Assembly: GCA_048173955.1 (NCBI GenBank)
Contig: DBEYOB010000069.1
Location: 1 to 6,568 of the forward strand
Direction of reading: 5' to 3'
DNA length: 6,568 nt
Origin: CAZUFB01 sp048173955
Lineage (GTDB): Bacteria > Actinomycetota > Coriobacteriia > Coriobacteriales > UMGS124
Shown here in pieces: positions 5,273 to 6,568 of this stretch (its first letter is position 1; every line of letters starts with the position of its first letter). A model generated the notes under the pieces. It had not been told where the DNA came from, did no database searches, and saw only the letters and a program-made list of their open reading frames with translations. Both the position numbers and the translations under genes were made by a program.

Positions 5273-6376
5273 TTACCTGTCACGCGAGGCATGCAAGGCT
5301 TGTGTGGCTTCCGCGTGAGCGCGGCCTGCGTTCGCCGTTTCGAGAACGCGTAGACAGGCGATCGGTGTCGGCGGATATACGAGTCGTCGCAGCTCAGAAG
5401 CGCGTGTTTCCCAATCGCCCGTGTGCCGGCGGCGGTTTGCCTGTCTGCCGAGGTGCTTCAAGATCTGTCCCACGAGAACATCGGTGCCGCCGGGGGTCTT
5501 TATATGGGTATCGAAGGCGTCGATCACCTCGTATCCGGCACTGACCAGCCGGTTTCTTCGGAGGCTATCGCGCTTCCGCGCCTCGTTGCTGCGGTGAACG
5601 ACATCGCTGTTATACTCCACGTCGAGTCGCGCGCTGGGCCAAACGAGATCGCCCATGCACAGGTCCCCATCTTCGGGATGCTGAACCGCGTGGGCCATGT
5701 CGATGCAGTGGTTCATGTTCGGGGCGGGGATGCCGTTGCCCCCAAGCATGACGGGGAGGCAGAGCACCATTTCGAGAGCTGTTTCCATGGGCGAGGCAGA
5801 CCCGTATACTACGTGGTTCAGCGCGCGCAGGGCTTTTTGGGAGCCGCTCCAGCCCGTTGCCCGCTCGACGAACGCGCGTATGGACAAGGGAGTTGTCAAC
5901 GGGGGGCAACGGATGGTTCCCGTTTCGCTGAACTCGGAGGGCAGATATGCCCCACACAACTCGTCTCCCAGCTGGATAAGCTCGACGATGGAAAGAGATT
6001 TTGCCAGCTGCAGGAAGCAGAATGCGGGAGAGCTGACGTAAATCCCATTGTCGACCTTTACCAAAGACCCGCGTGGTAAGGGGGTCGAGCAGACATGGCA
6101 AACGCAGGCATGCGACGGCCTGCGTTTTTCTCGACTGGAGACCAGCACGTGGAGCGGGGGAGTCAGGTAGCGGAGGGGGCCGGTGAGCAGTTCGCCAATT
6201 TGGGATGCGGCTGGGGCATCGCCCTGCAGCGTGTTGATTCTGGCGCACTGGCGATGGTCGAACAGCTGCTGCTCAAGAACCAGATGAAGCGGCAGTGTAG
6301 GACAGGTGCTGCCCATGCGCTCGCGGTGCCAGAATTCAAAGGCGGACACGCCACATAGTTTGATACTCGACGGCAT
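5273..6376 (-). CDS. Hypothetical protein with DUF559/Vsr-like nuclease-type C-terminus
   Basis: The product is 367 residues. The C-terminal part (about 196-310) has a PD-(D/E)xK layout: PMETALEMVLCLP (196-208), GGNGIPAPN (212-220), then D243, LDVEYNSDVVH (251-261, E254 the probable acidic catalytic residue) and RDSLRRNRLVSAGYEVI (269-285). This parallels the D..E-x-D-G..H pattern of DUF559/Vsr-like domains. The N-terminal half, with CGVSAFEFWHRER (8-20), GIYVSSPAFCFLQLAKSLS (111-129) and IQLGDELCGAY (134-144), resembles a type I associate with Coriobacteriia and loosely with AbiEi-like antitoxin/regulator proteins; that link is from memory. No signal peptide or membrane segment is seen. The start at 6376 is supported by GAGGTGAGGA at 6388-6379, directly before ATG. 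Base composition is visibly less GC-rich than the operon, suggesting later acquisition. Nuclease activity is unproven; a DNA-binding or defence role is possible. Confidence 0.75.
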   Translation of the reverse strand: MPSSIKLCGVSAFEFWHRERMGSTCPTLPLHLVLEQQLFDHRQCARINTLQGDAPAASQIGELLTGPLRYLTPPLHVLVSSREKRRPSHACVCHVCSTPLPRGSLVKVDNGIYVSSPAFCFLQLAKSLSIVELIQLGDELCGAYLPSEFSETGTIRCPPLTTPLSIRAFVERATGWSGSQKALRALNHVVYGSASPMETALEMVLCLPVMLGGNGIPAPNMNHCIDMAHAVQHPEDGDLCMGDLVWPSARLDVEYNSDVVHRSNEARKRDSLRRNRLVSAGYEVIDAFDTHIKTPGGTDVLVGQILKHLGRQANRRRHTGDWETRASELRRLVYPPTPIACLRVLETANAGRAHAEATQALHASRDR

Positions 6377-6568
6377 TTCCTCACCTCTGCCCGTTCGTCG
6401 TTGGCGATGCTTTTGGATAAGGCCGTACTATACGAGGCGAGCCGTCACAGAGGGGTAACGCTGGCATTACATGTTGGCGGTATTAAATTAATTGAATAAT
6501 CTACATTATTTATTGCTAATAATGGAAACTACAATAGTTATATCCAAACTTCTGAAATGGTAATACGG
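6377..6568 (-). promoter_or_regulatory. AT-rich upstream region of the nuclease-like gene with two dyads
   Basis: The stretch from about 6470 onward is strongly AT-rich and precedes the minus-strand gene starting at 6376. Two dyads stand out. GTAACGCTGGCATTAC (6455-6470) is an imperfect palindrome matching its reverse complement at 12 of 16 positions. CATTATT and AATAATG (6504-6510 and 6518-6524) form a perfect 7-bp inverted repeat around 7 bases. A possible minus-strand -10 box TATAGT lies at 6432-6427, but no good -35 box sits at the right distance. No gene start is seen in the final 190 bases. Confidence 0.35.

Overview
This 6.6-kb stretch looks like a strictly anaerobic, high-GC actinobacterium of the Coriobacteriia (Eggerthella/Slackia/Olsenella type). 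Two things suggest this: very GC-rich coding sequence interrupted by AT-rich intergenic islands, and a ferredoxin-linked 2-oxoacid oxidoreductase operon lying beside a hypothetical protein of a type I recognise from that class. The taxonomic call is inference; no rRNA or other marker gene is present.

Layout, left to right. (1) Positions 1-550, plus strand: the 3' part of a gene ending in a tandem pair of CBS domains; its start lies outside the window. (2) Positions 551-1320: a 770-bp gap between convergent genes with no convincing gene. It holds a nested hairpin just after the CBS gene, an AT-rich island near 898-948, a degenerate array of short palindromic ~21-26-bp repeats (about 991-1104), and a strong GC-rich hairpin with T-containing flanks (1122-1167). 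(3) Positions 1321-4893, minus strand: a compact five-gene operon, read right to left. It encodes a P-loop ATPase of unknown role, a small 2x[4Fe-4S] ferredoxin subunit, and the alpha, beta and gamma subunits of a 2-oxoacid:ferredoxin oxidoreductase (order D-A-B-C, as in oorDABC/korDABC). The last three junctions are all stop, one base, ATG, which implies translational coupling. The enzyme should oxidatively decarboxylate a 2-oxoacid to the acyl-CoA and reduce ferredoxin; the substrate (2-oxoglutarate or branched-chain 2-oxoacids) cannot be decided from sequence alone. (4) Positions 4894-5272: the operon leader plus a gap, holding a striking 26-bp inverted repeat (25/26 matching) that bounds a 197-bp segment. 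(5) Positions 5273-6376, minus strand: a hypothetical protein with a DUF559/Vsr-like PD-(D/E)xK nuclease-type C-terminus, visibly less GC-rich than the operon. (6) Positions 6377-6568: its AT-rich upstream region with two operator-like dyads.

The most interesting items are the inverted-repeat element that abuts and slightly enters the nuclease-like gene, its possible link to a decayed second copy of that gene's 3' end, the palindromic repeat array, and the uncharacterised ATPase locked into the oxidoreductase operon. I see no evidence for an entirely new multi-gene system.
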